Shown: piece by piece, positions 41,316 through 51,173 of the stretch | How the letters are laid out: every line of letters starts with the position of its first letter | Numbering within the stretch: the first letter of the stretch is position 1 | Assembly (NCBI GenBank): GCA_020053735.1 | Contig: JAGVMP010000004.1 | Coordinates: 57,407-121,406 of the forward strand | DNA length: 64,000 nucleotides | Direction of reading: 5' to 3' | Source: Pseudomonadota bacterium | GTDB taxonomy: Bacteria; Pseudomonadota; Gammaproteobacteria; Burkholderiales; Methylophilaceae | Notes under the pieces: generated by a model | What the model saw: only the letters and a program-made list of their open reading frames with translations | What the model was told of the DNA's origin: nothing | The model's database searches: none | Made by a program: the position numbers and the translations under genes

Positions 41316-43790
41316 TCAGTATTTATCGTGCCAGTAACGTGGCTGGCTCTGGCGCAAAGCATTCACGCTGATATTATTTATTCGCGTAAAATCTAGTGTC
41401 AGCGCACCTTGGAAGTCAGATCGATGAATCAGCGCGCCACTTTCCTCATACCGCTTCTCTATCAATGGCTTGGGATGTTTAAAGCGGTTTAAATAACCCA
41501 CAGTAAAAATAACATGCTGCGCGCTAACCGCTTGCACAAATTCGCGTGTTGAGGAGGTTTTACTGCCATGATGCGGCACAATGAGCACGTCACTTTTTAA
41601 GCGAGAGAAAATATCTTCTCCCGAAGCCTTATCTACATTGGCTTGCAGGGCAGTATCTTCGATAACATCTTCAAAAAGTGCATTTTCTGCCTCTTTTTCG
41701 ATATCTCCTGTTAATAGCAGACTGCCGAATTGGCTGCTCACCTTCACCACACAACTGCGATTATTGTCTTTAATATTGGCGTTTTCATAGCTGGCTAAAG
41801 TTGGCGCAAGCACTTCAAATTTCACTTGATCCCACAACCACGTTTGGCCTGCAAAGCATCGTATTGATTTTTTCGTACTGATTTCATGCAAGTTATTATC
41901 CATGCCGAATGAGCTTATCAACCAAGTCACAGGCAACTGTGCTAGCACTGACGTCGCGCCACCACTGTGGTCAGCATCATCGTGACTCACGATAAAACCA
42001 TCCAATTTTTTAATGCCGACTCCACGCAAAAACGGCACCACAATGCGACTGCCCGCATCGCTCTGTGTCGAAAAACGTGGTCCAGCATCATACAAAAATG
42101 TGTGATCTCTAGTTTGCACCACCACCGCCAAACCTTGACCGACATCTAACACCGTCGCGCGCATTTCACCTTTGGCAAGTTTGGCGGGACTGACAAAAAA
42201 TAGAGGCAGAAACAAAATGAAGCCTAACCAACGTTGTGGAAAACCACGCGGTAACAGCAGCCAAAGTACACCGAGTACTGCCAATAGCAGCGCCCAAATA
42301 GGCGGCGCAGCCTGTTGCCAAGTGGGTAAGTCTGATAAAAACACTAAGCCCTGCATGCATATTTCCAAAACGAAATGCGCCGCATGTAAAATAAAATCGA
42401 CAGGCATCAAGCTGCCCAAAATGGACAATGGCACGACCAATAAGCTGATGACAGGAATTGCAAATGCGTTAGCAACGGGCGAAATAATGGAAGCTTGACC
42501 GAACATCACGATGAGCAAAGGTAGTAACCCAAGCGTAATCGCCCACTGTGTATGAACTGCAGTTTTAAACGCAGAAAACGGCTTTAAGCGCCCTACCGTG
42601 ATGTAAGCAATTAAAGCCACCGCACCAAACGACAGCCAGAATCCAGGTGCAATTACCGCCCAAGGATCAACCATCACCACAACTAACACAGCTATAGCTA
42701 AGGCGCGCGAAATGGCCAAATTTCGCCCAAATAATAACGCTATGGCAAAGGTAGTGAGCATCAACAAGGTACGCTGTGTGGGTACTGACATGCCCGCCAG
42801 TAGTGCATAAACAACAGCGACCAGCAAACCTGCAATGGTGGCAACTTTGCGCGCAGGCATGTGCATGACTAAACTGGGAACTCGCCGCCATATAAAACTA
42901 GCCATGGCAAACGCCAACCCTGCCAGCATGGTAATGTGCAGCCCAGAAATACTGACGAGATGATTCACGCCCGTGCGCAGAAATACATTCCACTGATCTT
43001 GGGTAATTTGGCTATCATCCCCTACCACCAGCGCACGAATCACACCAGCGTAAGGCTTATTTTCCAGAGTTTGTGAAATTCGACTGCCGACTTTTTCGCG
43101 CAGATTTTCTACCACATACGTTGGCCGCCACACAAAATTGGTAAGCTTTTTATAGCCGCTCTTACTATGAACACTGCCAGTGGCACGCATATTTTCGGCC
43201 AAAGCCCACGCTTCGAAATCGAAACCATGTGGATTGTAAGTGGTATGCGGACGTTTCAAACGAATGGTAAATTGCCAACGCTCGCCAGCATGAAAATGGT
43301 TGCTGGCACTTGGCGCATTTTCTGGCCTTGGCGACTTCACATTGCGATAAAAATTAAGTGAAATATGCTGTGGGACATGTATTTGATTGAATGGTGCTTG
43401 CGGCGTCAGAATCTTTTCCACATCAAACTTAAAGCGCTCGCCACGCTCGGTGACCTCTGGCAAACTCGCTACAACGCCAATCACATTGATGCTTTTTTGC
43501 TGCCAATCTTTGGGCAACTCATCGCTTAATCGAACAGCTGCAACATTGGCAGCCCATACAAAACCCAGCAAACCTGCAACGAGCAGGTTGCCAAGGTTTT
43601 TTAAGACTTTTTGATTTACACCAAGCTGATGTAGTGAACGATTAAAATAAATTAAAATGGCAAGGCTGGGAGCCAATATCCATAAGGCTTGCAGGCCAAT
43701 GAAAATACTAGGGAAATAACTATCATAAAGACTGGGCTGTTGTTGCAACAACCAAGCGCCAAACACAAACCCCAGCGCAACTAACACCAT
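41316..43790 (-). CDS. comEC: DNA internalization-related competence protein ComEC/Rec2
   Basis: HLVSISGLHITMLAG competence domain; C-terminal metallo-beta-lactamase DVGQGLAVVVQT, SHDDADHSGG, VPHHGSKTSS. Confidence 0.94.
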   Translation of the reverse strand: MVLVALGFVFGAWLLQQQPSLYDSYFPSIFIGLQALWILAPSLAILIYFNRSLHQLGVNQKVLKNLGNLLVAGLLGFVWAANVAAVRLSDELPKDWQQKSINVIGVVASLPEVTERGERFKFDVEKILTPQAPFNQIHVPQHISLNFYRNVKSPRPENAPSASNHFHAGERWQFTIRLKRPHTTYNPHGFDFEAWALAENMRATGSVHSKSGYKKLTNFVWRPTYVVENLREKVGSRISQTLENKPYAGVIRALVVGDDSQITQDQWNVFLRTGVNHLVSISGLHITMLAGLAFAMASFIWRRVPSLVMHMPARKVATIAGLLVAVVYALLAGMSVPTQRTLLMLTTFAIALLFGRNLAISRALAIAVLVVVMVDPWAVIAPGFWLSFGAVALIAYITVGRLKPFSAFKTAVHTQWAITLGLLPLLIVMFGQASIISPVANAFAIPVISLLVVPLSILGSLMPVDFILHAAHFVLEICMQGLVFLSDLPTWQQAAPPIWALLLAVLGVLWLLLPRGFPQRWLGFILFLPLFFVSPAKLAKGEMRATVLDVGQGLAVVVQTRDHTFLYDAGPRFSTQSDAGSRIVVPFLRGVGIKKLDGFIVSHDDADHSGGATSVLAQLPVTWLISSFGMDNNLHEISTKKSIRCFAGQTWLWDQVKFEVLAPTLASYENANIKDNNRSCVVKVSSQFGSLLLTGDIEKEAENALFEDVIEDTALQANVDKASGEDIFSRLKSDVLIVPHHGSKTSSTREFVQAVSAQHVIFTVGYLNRFKHPKPLIEKRYEESGALIHRSDFQGALTLDFTRINNISVNALRQSQPRYWHDKY

Positions 43791-43794
43791 ACTG

Positions 43795-44472
43795 CTAGGC
43801 GCTAAATTGTGTCAGCTTGCCATCTTCGAGCCGATATTGCCGCTGCATTTTGGCCGCCAGTGCCAAGTCATGGGTAACGACAACTAAGCTAGTATGTTGC
43901 GCTTGGTTAATCTCCAATAGTAAATCAAACACTTGGTTAGCGGTGACGCGGTCTAAATTGCCGGTTGGCTCATCTGCCAAGATACAGGCGGGTTGGGTGA
44001 CAAGCGCTCTGGCCAGAGCAGCACGTTGCCGCTCTCCCCCTGAAAGCTCACCTGGCATATGCTCCAAGCGATGCGCCAAGCCCACTTTTTCCAGCATGAC
44101 TTTTGCACTTGCTAAAGCCTGCTCGCTAGACAAGCGGCGAATTAACAAAGGCATTGCGACGTTTTCAATCGCAGTGAATTCTGGCAACAAGTGATGGAAC
44201 TGATAGACGAAACCCAGCGCCTGATTTCTAAGTGCGCCTTTTTGTGCCTCGTTTAATTGGCTTAAATTTTTGTCCATCAATGCTACGCTACCACTACTAG
44301 GTGCATCTAAGCCGCCCAATAAGTGTAGCAGCGTGCTTTTGCCCGAACCTGAAACCCCGACAATGGCAATTTGCTCTCCTGCACTTATCTGCAAATCAAT
44401 CCCGTTAAGCACCGCCACATCTAAGCCGGTGTAGGTTTTGCACAAGTTTTGGCAGGTAATAATATTACTCAT
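43795..44472 (-). CDS. lolD: Lipoprotein-releasing ABC transporter ATP-binding protein
   Basis: [43 protein letters not shown]; start at [10 protein letters not shown] (44472). Confidence 0.93.
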   Translation of the reverse strand: MSNIITCQNLCKTYTGLDVAVLNGIDLQISAGEQIAIVGVSGSGKSTLLHLLGGLDAPSSGSVALMDKNLSQLNEAQKGALRNQALGFVYQFHHLLPEFTAIENVAMPLLIRRLSSEQALASAKVMLEKVGLAHRLEHMPGELSGGERQRAALARALVTQPACILADEPTGNLDRVTANQVFDLLLEINQAQHTSLVVVTHDLALAAKMQRQYRLEDGKLTQFSA

Positions 44473-44485
44473 AGCAAAATCTCTC

Positions 44486-44623
44486 AAAATGATGCGTTTG
44501 AGATGCAGTGCGAGGCGCACGGAGCGCAGAAGTTGAGATAGTACGGGGTTGTACATCGAAGCTGTGAAGACTTAAATTAAACGTCTCGCGCAACGAAGTC
44601 AATGCGCTCAAAATCATCATTTT
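44486..44623. repeat. Inverted-repeat-bounded intergenic element, copy 3
   Basis: aaaatgatgcgtttgag (44486-44502) pairs with ctcaaaatcatcatttt (44607-44623), 15/17; apex gtacggggttgtac. Confidence 0.7.
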
Positions 44624-45881
44624 ACTCATACCTTAAGGCCTCAGCAGGATTGATAGTCGAAGCTTTATAGCTAGGGTATAGCGTGGCTAGCAAGCTTAAT
44701 ATAAACGACATGACGACGATGGTAATGACATCATTCCACTCTAGTTTAGAAGGCAAATCGCTGATGTAATACACATCTTTAGCCAAAAACTGCACCTTAA
44801 ACAGGTTCTCGATAAACGGGATTATCGTATCAATATTCAGCGCAATAATCACACCCACCACCGCACCGATGAGGGTGCCAATCATGCCGATAAGCGCGCC
44901 TTGCACGATAAAAATACCCATAATGCTACGCGGACTCGCGCCGAAAGTACGCATAATGGCAATGTCAGCACGCTTGTCTGTCACCGCCATCACCAGCGTA
45001 GAGACAATGTTAAATGCCGCAACGGCGACGATTAAAGTCAGGATAATAAACATGACTTTCTTCTCTAGCTGTACCGCTTTAAAAAAGTTGGCGTGTTGCT
45101 GCGTCCAATCAGTGACATAGTAATTGCCATCTAATTTTTGGGCTAATTTTGCTGACATTTCTGGCGCATCAAATAAGTCATTCAGCTTTAAACGTAAGCC
45201 GGAAACATTGTCTCCCATGCGGTATAGCTTGGCAGCGTCATCCATATGAATCAGTGCAAGGCCAGCATCATATTCGTACATACCAATTTGAAACAAGCCG
45301 ACTACTTTAAATTGCTTGATGCGTGGCACCACCCCTGTTGGCGTAAACTGACCTTGTGGCGCCATCAGCACCACTTTTTCGCCGATTGAAACGCCTAGCA
45401 ATTGCGCTAAATCGGCGCCCAGCACCACGCCAAATTCACCTGCACGCAAGTCAGCCAAACTACCTGCTTTCATATTTTTGCCTAAGTCAGCCACCTTATC
45501 TTCTTCTGCCGGCAACACGCCACGCACTAAGGCGCCCTGCACCGCCTGGCCATAACTCAACATACCTTGCGCCATGACATAGGGTGCGCTGGCGATGACT
45601 TCGGGTTGGCTTTTTAGCTGTGCTGCCAGCACTGGCCACTCACTCAACTGATTATTGGCGCCAGTAATTTCCAGGTGCGAGGCTACGCCCAAAATACGGG
45701 TGCGCAACTCCGCCTGAAAACCATTCATCACCGAAAGCACCACAATAAGTGCGGCCACACCCAGCGCAATACCGATCATGCTGGTAAGCGAAATGAACGA
45801 AATGAAATGATTTTTGCGTTTTGCCCGCGTGTAGCGCAAGCCGATAAGCAGCTCGTAAGGCAGTTTATTGATTAAAGACAT
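44622..45881 (-). CDS. lolC: Lipoprotein-releasing system permease LolC/LolE
   Basis: LPYELLIGLRYTRAKRKNHFISFISLTSMIGIALGVAALI. Confidence 0.94.
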   Translation of the reverse strand: MSLINKLPYELLIGLRYTRAKRKNHFISFISLTSMIGIALGVAALIVVLSVMNGFQAELRTRILGVASHLEITGANNQLSEWPVLAAQLKSQPEVIASAPYVMAQGMLSYGQAVQGALVRGVLPAEEDKVADLGKNMKAGSLADLRAGEFGVVLGADLAQLLGVSIGEKVVLMAPQGQFTPTGVVPRIKQFKVVGLFQIGMYEYDAGLALIHMDDAAKLYRMGDNVSGLRLKLNDLFDAPEMSAKLAQKLDGNYYVTDWTQQHANFFKAVQLEKKVMFIILTLIVAVAAFNIVSTLVMAVTDKRADIAIMRTFGASPRSIMGIFIVQGALIGMIGTLIGAVVGVIIALNIDTIIPFIENLFKVQFLAKDVYYISDLPSKLEWNDVITIVVMSFILSLLATLYPSYKASTINPAEALRYE

Positions 45882-45883
45882 AA

Positions 45884-45920
45884 ATAGAATCTTAGCAGTT
45901 TTATGCTGCTAAGATTCTAT
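45884..45920 (-). promoter_or_regulatory. Perfect 15-bp hairpin immediately upstream of lolC start
   Basis: atagaatcttagcag-ttttatg-ctgctaagattctat. Confidence 0.7.
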
Positions 45921-45960
45921 GACGATTGAAAATTTGCGATTATCTTAATGAAGTGCTGAG

Positions 45961-47649
45961 TTAAGCTGGCATTGCCACGCGTACCCAATCGCGCTGTTTC
46001 ATTAAAGGGATACCCATTTCCAGCACCTGCTCGCTACCTTGTAGTTTTACCGAGACTTTGCTGCCACGCTTATACTCACTTCTCGGCACAATAAGGGATG
46101 CACGATTTGATTTATTATCGTCCTGTTGGTCAAGTAACAAACCAACGAAAGTATTAGTCTCATTCACATTAATTTCACCAGCATGGGCTTTGCTATCATC
46201 CACATAATATCCCTCTACCGCTTCAGATAAATTGTTTTTGCCTAAACGGCCAATTTTAACTGAGGTGCCATGTGTACCAATAATTTCCAAGCCTGCCCGA
46301 TAATTACCATTCGCTTGCTTACGCACACTTTTAATCTCAGCAATGACAAATACTTTTTTATTTTCTGGCGAGGTGTAAGCAATCAGTTTACCGGCTTCAA
46401 TCCATTTACTATAAGTTTTACCCAACTCTACACCAATGCCCTTTTCACTTTCATCAACCAACCACCAATTCTCACTACCCGCCTCTGCGCGGCTCGCCTG
46501 ATAAGCACTAGGTGCTTTGTCTTTATTACGATAACTGGCCAATTTCATTTCAAATTCAAAGCTATCTCTAGGCTGCGGCTTTTCAAACAAGCTCGCATTG
46601 GCATCACCTAACAGACGGCAAATATTGTTTAAGCCATAGATAACATGAATAAGCTTGTTCTTTTTAAGGCGCGTTTCTTTTCTACGTTGGCGCTCATATC
46701 CCTCCGCACACCAATCAACGCGCAGTTTTTTAAATAGCTTAACCAATGACTCGGTTGAGGCCATTTTCTCTAAGCCAAACTCAGCCAACGCTTTATCTGT
46801 ATTGGCTGCGCATAAATAAGCCTCAATTAAATCGATTAAACGCGTCACACGCCAAAAGCGATATTCTGAAAATTTTTCTACCGAGCGTATGCGCTCAGGA
46901 CCTTTATCACTCTCCATATTAATAAAGAAATGATGTTTATCGCGTTTAAATCTGTTTACCAATACTGGATTGGTTGCCCAGACCTTTAAAATTTGTTCAG
47001 TCAACTGAATTTGCAAGCGACTATAGTTACCTTTATGCAAAGTAGACATCATAAAACCTTGTTTTAACAAACTAGCTAAACTGGTTTCTTTTCTCTGATG
47101 CTCGTATAGAAATAAATTGGTATTGAGTAATGACAAATTCTCAGCACATTTGATGACTTTACAAACATTAGTCCAAGTGCATTGCGGTGCCGGCTGGTCA
47201 TCAAAATAGCGCCATTTTGTCATCGAAAAAGCCGCATTGAGCAATCGAGCTAGCGCCAAAGTCAACGTTTCGTCACTCAGTAAAATCTTGGTTTGCGCTT
47301 GGTAGTAATCTAGAAATTGTGTATAGGCCAAATACAATTGACGCTGATATGCGTACACCGCATTATAAATATTAACTTCCGATTCATTGTTTGATTTCAA
47401 TAAATTCAAGTACTTAATCGTAGTCCTCTTAGCCTCACGATAAGTTTTTTGGTCAATTTCCAGCAAAACATCCAATTGGCGCTTCAGCGTCGCACCACGA
47501 TCAAACTTGATTTGGGCGATGTGCACCGTCGTCTCTTTTAAGGCATCGAGTTCATCCATATTGGTCAGCGTGTCCATCCATTCAAGATTTTTTTGCACCT
47601 CTTGATGATGTATCACGGTTTGTATTTTTTGTATGACACTTGTAAACAT
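45961..47649 (-). CDS. Hypothetical cytosolic protein (562 aa)
   Basis: Long intact ORF with helical N-terminus and small beta-rich C-terminus; no confident family assignment. Confidence 0.6.
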   Translation of the reverse strand: MFTSVIQKIQTVIHHQEVQKNLEWMDTLTNMDELDALKETTVHIAQIKFDRGATLKRQLDVLLEIDQKTYREAKRTTIKYLNLLKSNNESEVNIYNAVYAYQRQLYLAYTQFLDYYQAQTKILLSDETLTLALARLLNAAFSMTKWRYFDDQPAPQCTWTNVCKVIKCAENLSLLNTNLFLYEHQRKETSLASLLKQGFMMSTLHKGNYSRLQIQLTEQILKVWATNPVLVNRFKRDKHHFFINMESDKGPERIRSVEKFSEYRFWRVTRLIDLIEAYLCAANTDKALAEFGLEKMASTESLVKLFKKLRVDWCAEGYERQRRKETRLKKNKLIHVIYGLNNICRLLGDANASLFEKPQPRDSFEFEMKLASYRNKDKAPSAYQASRAEAGSENWWLVDESEKGIGVELGKTYSKWIEAGKLIAYTSPENKKVFVIAEIKSVRKQANGNYRAGLEIIGTHGTSVKIGRLGKNNLSEAVEGYYVDDSKAHAGEINVNETNTFVGLLLDQQDDNKSNRASLIVPRSEYKRGSKVSVKLQGSEQVLEMGIPLMKQRDWVRVAMPA

Positions 47650-47787
47650 TTTTCAATCCTATTCATTCAACAGCGAATAATGGTTGTACATTTGCAATCC
47701 GCGTGCCAACTTATTAATTGATACATTCACACATTTTTTAAATTGTAGTTTTTCAGCAGTTTTAATTAATACTGTTAAAATGTGCAC

Positions 47788-48411
47788 ATGTTTACAGGAA
47801 TTATTCAAGCAACTGGTCATATCGATACAGTCATACACGTTGGCAACGATGTCAAGCTGACGATTCAAGCAACCAGTTTAGACTTAGATGATGTGCAACT
47901 GGGCGACAGCATCGCGGTAAATGGTGTTTGTTTAACTGTCGCTCATTTGAGTAAAACACATTTTGAAGTGCATGTATCCAAAGAAACGTTGAATGTAAGT
48001 GTTGGCTTAAACAGGCAGCAAGCCGTTAATTTAGAAAAAGCCTTGCGCTTAAATGGCCGGCTTGGTGGGCATTTGGTCAGCGGCCATGTGGACGGTGTTG
48101 GAGAAGTCACCCATTTTGAAGACATAGGCCAAGCAAACGAAGAAAGCTGTTGGCTCTTGACTATTCGTGCGCCACACGCTATTTCTAAGTACATCGCCAA
48201 AAAAGGCTCTATCTGCGTGGATGGCGTCAGCTTGACCGTCAATACAATTGAAAACGATATGTTCACCATGAATATTATTCCACACACGTTACAGCACACC
48301 GCATTTCAATATTTAACCGTGGGCAGCCAAGTCAATTTAGAGATTGACCAAATTGCACGCTATGTAGAGCGCATGGCTGAATGGGCGCAAGAGAGTAAAC
48401 ATGCCACTTAA
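47788..48411 (+). CDS. ribE: Riboflavin synthase alpha subunit
   Basis: MFTGIIQATGHI, NGVCLTV, GGHLVSGHVDGVG, DGVSLTVN. Confidence 0.95.
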   Translation: MFTGIIQATGHIDTVIHVGNDVKLTIQATSLDLDDVQLGDSIAVNGVCLTVAHLSKTHFEVHVSKETLNVSVGLNRQQAVNLEKALRLNGRLGGHLVSGHVDGVGEVTHFEDIGQANEESCWLLTIRAPHAISKYIAKKGSICVDGVSLTVNTIENDMFTMNIIPHTLQHTAFQYLTVGSQVNLEIDQIARYVERMAEWAQESKHAT

Positions 48412-49531
48412 ATCCATTAGCCCAATCACCGAAATCATTAAGGACATCAAAGCTGGCAAAATGGTGATTTTGGTGGATGACGAAAATCGCGAAAACGAAG
48501 GTGATTTTGTGATTGCGGCCGAGTTTGCCACCGCTGAACACATCAACTTTATGGCCAAACATGGTCGTGGTCTGATTTGTTTAACACTAACAGAAGCGCG
48601 CTGTAAGCTGTTGAACCTGCCGCAAATGGTAGTGAATAATGGCACCCGTTTGGGCACCAATTTTACCGTGTCCATTGAGGCCGCAAGTGGCGTCACCACG
48701 GGCATCTCGGCTAAGGACCGTGCCACCACCATACAAGCCGCCACTGCCAAACATGCCAATGCCAAAAGTGTCATTAGTCCTGGCCATATTTTTCCACTCG
48801 CGGCACTGAATGGCGGCGTATTGGTACGTGCAGGACACACTGAGGCAGGCAGCGATTTAGCTGCACTGGCAGGTTTCGAGCCAGCCAGTGTGATTTGCGA
48901 GATACTAAAAGATGATGGTGAAATGGCACGATTGCCAGATTTGGTGACCATTGCCGAGCAGCACCAGATTAAAATTGGCACTATTGCCGATTTAATCCAC
49001 TATAGATCTGAAAACGAAAAACTCATTGAACGCGCGGCAGAGCGCACTATTAACACGCCTTATGGCGAAATGCGCTTAATTGCTTACACCGATAAAATTG
49101 CCAAAGAAACGCATTTGGCACTGATTAAAGGTACGCCAAGCGAAGACCAAGAAACGCTAGTACGCGTGCATGAGCCTTTATCTGTGTTTGATTTGCTCGA
49201 TAGCAGCAGTAAAACGCATAGCTGGAATTTAATTGATGCCCTGCAAGCCATATCCAATGAGCCTTCTGGCGTGATTGTTTTATTACATCATAGCGAAACT
49301 GCTGATGATTTGGTGGCACGCATTCAAGGCGCGGATGAGCCGATACGCTACAACCAAGAGCTACGCACTTATGGCATTGGCTCGCAAATTTTGCTAGATT
49401 GTGGTGTGCGTAAAATGCGCCTGATGGCCACCCCGCGCAAAATGCCGAGCATGATGGGCTTTGGACTTGAAGTGACAGGATATCTTGAAGTGACAGGGTA
49501 TTTAGAGGCGCAAAAAACTGTGTTAAAATAA
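48401..49531 (+). CDS. ribBA: Bifunctional 3,4-dihydroxy-2-butanone-4-phosphate synthase / GTP cyclohydrolase II-like
   Basis: VDDENRENEGDFV, AGHTEAGSDLA; C-terminal GCHII-like region lacks an obvious zinc Cys set. Confidence 0.9.
   Translation: MPLKSISPITEIIKDIKAGKMVILVDDENRENEGDFVIAAEFATAEHINFMAKHGRGLICLTLTEARCKLLNLPQMVVNNGTRLGTNFTVSIEAASGVTTGISAKDRATTIQAATAKHANAKSVISPGHIFPLAALNGGVLVRAGHTEAGSDLAALAGFEPASVICEILKDDGEMARLPDLVTIAEQHQIKIGTIADLIHYRSENEKLIERAAERTINTPYGEMRLIAYTDKIAKETHLALIKGTPSEDQETLVRVHEPLSVFDLLDSSSKTHSWNLIDALQAISNEPSGVIVLLHHSETADDLVARIQGADEPIRYNQELRTYGIGSQILLDCGVRKMRLMATPRKMPSMMGFGLEVTGYLEVTGYLEAQKTVLK
49466..49501. repeat. 18-bp x2 in-frame tandem duplication at ribBA 3' end
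   Basis: cttgaagtgacaggatat / cttgaagtgacagggtat; protein LEVTGYLEVTGYLEA. Confidence 0.93.
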
Positions 49532-49545
49532 CGCCATTGAAAATT

Positions 49546-50112
49546 ATGAATCTTACAGGTCAGTTTCTCATCGCGATGCCCGCCATGACAGACCCATATT
49601 TTTCTAAAACAGTTACCTATATTTGCACCCACAATGCCGATGGCGCCATGGGCATCACACTTAATCGCACGGCTGATATTAGCATTGCCGATTTACTTAA
49701 ACAAATTAAGCTAGAAACTGCATCTAAACCGCTACTTAGCAAACGTGTGCATTTCGGTGGTCCAGTGCAAATGGAACGTGGATTTATTTTGCACGAACCA
49801 CATGTGGAGTACGACTCCACCATTGTGGTCAACGGCAGTGTTGCACTCACTACCTCTAAGGATATTCTTGCCGCGAGCGCCGAAGACAAAGGCCCGCACA
49901 ACATGTTAATCGCCTTAGGCTATGCGGGGTGGACGGCGGGCCAGTTGGAGCATGAAGTGCTGCAAAATTCTTGGCTAAGCTTAGAAACGAGCGACCCACA
50001 GCAGATTCATCAACTCATTTTTGATAGCAATAACCGCAGTAAATTTGATTACGCCATGGGTCTAATGGGGTTAAATCTAGCCAACTTGTCTGATGTTGCT
50101 GGGCATGCATAA
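49546..50112 (+). CDS. YqgE/AlgH family protein
   Basis: LTGQFLIAMPAMTDPYFSKTVTYIC, GGPVQMERGFILH; ATG at 49546. Confidence 0.92.
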   Translation: MNLTGQFLIAMPAMTDPYFSKTVTYICTHNADGAMGITLNRTADISIADLLKQIKLETASKPLLSKRVHFGGPVQMERGFILHEPHVEYDSTIVVNGSVALTTSKDILAASAEDKGPHNMLIALGYAGWTAGQLEHEVLQNSWLSLETSDPQQIHQLIFDSNNRSKFDYAMGLMGLNLANLSDVAGHA

Positions 50113-50113
50113 T

Positions 50114-50629
50114 ATGTCACAAGCCACCGACTTAAAGCACGGCAACGTAGGCCAAAGTAGCTTAAATCAAAGTCATTTACCTATTCTAGAACGCAAATAT
50201 CCTGATATTGCAGGCACCGTGTTGGCATTTGATTTTGGCGAAAAACGCATTGGTGTGGCGGTTGGCGAAACCATACTCAAAGCCGCGCATCCCCTCACCA
50301 CCATCGTCGCAGAAGAAAATGAATTAAAATTTTCCCAAATTGGGCAGCTGATTGCCGAATGGCGGCCTAGTCTATTGGTGGTCGGCCTGCCTACACACAT
50401 GGATGGCACACCCCATGGCATGACCCAACTCGCTAAAAAATTTGCTCAACGGCTTGAAGGCCGCTTTAACTTACCTGTCATGATGGTGGATGAGCGCTTA
50501 AGCTCAGCCGAAGCAGCGCAAAGTTTGCGTGAAGCAGGCATTGTGGGCAGCAAGCAAAAAGCAATGATAGATGCAGTGGCAGCACAAAGCATATTACAAT
50601 CTCATTTTGATGGACTCACTTCTAACTAA
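50114..50629 (+). CDS. ruvX: Holliday junction resolvase-like RuvX/YqgF
   Basis: VLAFDFGEKRIGVAVG, VVGLPTHMDG, MVDERLSSAEA. Confidence 0.93.
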   Translation: MSQATDLKHGNVGQSSLNQSHLPILERKYPDIAGTVLAFDFGEKRIGVAVGETILKAAHPLTTIVAEENELKFSQIGQLIAEWRPSLLVVGLPTHMDGTPHGMTQLAKKFAQRLEGRFNLPVMMVDERLSSAEAAQSLREAGIVGSKQKAMIDAVAAQSILQSHFDGLTSN

Positions 50630-50657
50630 TGCGTCTAAGCAATTACAACTAAACAGC

Positions 50658-51173
50658 ATGCAACTACCTAATCCAGAAACCTTACTTGCAGACATTACCG
50701 CCAAAATTGCAGCGCAAATTAATTCAAACTCTGCACTGGTAGGTATCCACAGTGGTGGCGTATGGTTAATGCGGCGTGTGTTGCAAACACTCAAGCAAGA
50801 CTTCCCACAACACGCCATACCATTTGGCACTTTAGACGCCGCTCTTTACCGTGATGACTATGCGGCGCGCGGCCTCAAAACCGATCCGAAGCCATCAGAT
50901 ATTGCGTTTGATGTGACTGATAAGCACATTATTTTAATCGACGATATTTTTTACACTGGCCGTACTACGCGTGCGGCGATGAATGAATTGTTTGATTATG
51001 GCCGTCCTGCCAGCATCACACTAGCCGTGCTGATTAATCGCGGCGGTGCGCAGTTACCGATAAAGCCTAACATTACAGGCGCAGAAATTTTGCTGCAAGC
51101 CAATCAAAACCTACAGCTGTCGCAAGATACTAAAGGTAAGCTACATTTAGAGGTAGAACAGAATAATGCATAA
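50658..51173 (+). CDS. pyrR: Bifunctional pyr regulatory protein / uracil phosphoribosyltransferase PyrR
   Basis: [43 protein letters not shown]; start ambiguous (50610 or 50658). Confidence 0.9.
   Translation: MQLPNPETLLADITAKIAAQINSNSALVGIHSGGVWLMRRVLQTLKQDFPQHAIPFGTLDAALYRDDYAARGLKTDPKPSDIAFDVTDKHIILIDDIFYTGRTTRAAMNELFDYGRPASITLAVLINRGGAQLPIKPNITGAEILLQANQNLQLSQDTKGKLHLEVEQNNA

Noticed and set aside
41635-41655. Further CTGCAAGCC words (comEC C-terminus, scpA, pyrR, pyrB, ribBA) as members of the 40-bp repeat family
   Set aside because: CTG-CAA-GCC is the common Leu-Gln-Ala codon string here and these hits lack the ATGGATATTGGC core, so coding bias explains them.
47650-47787. FMN riboswitch upstream of ribE
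   Set aside because: The short A/T-rich interval shows no recognisable RFN-element core.
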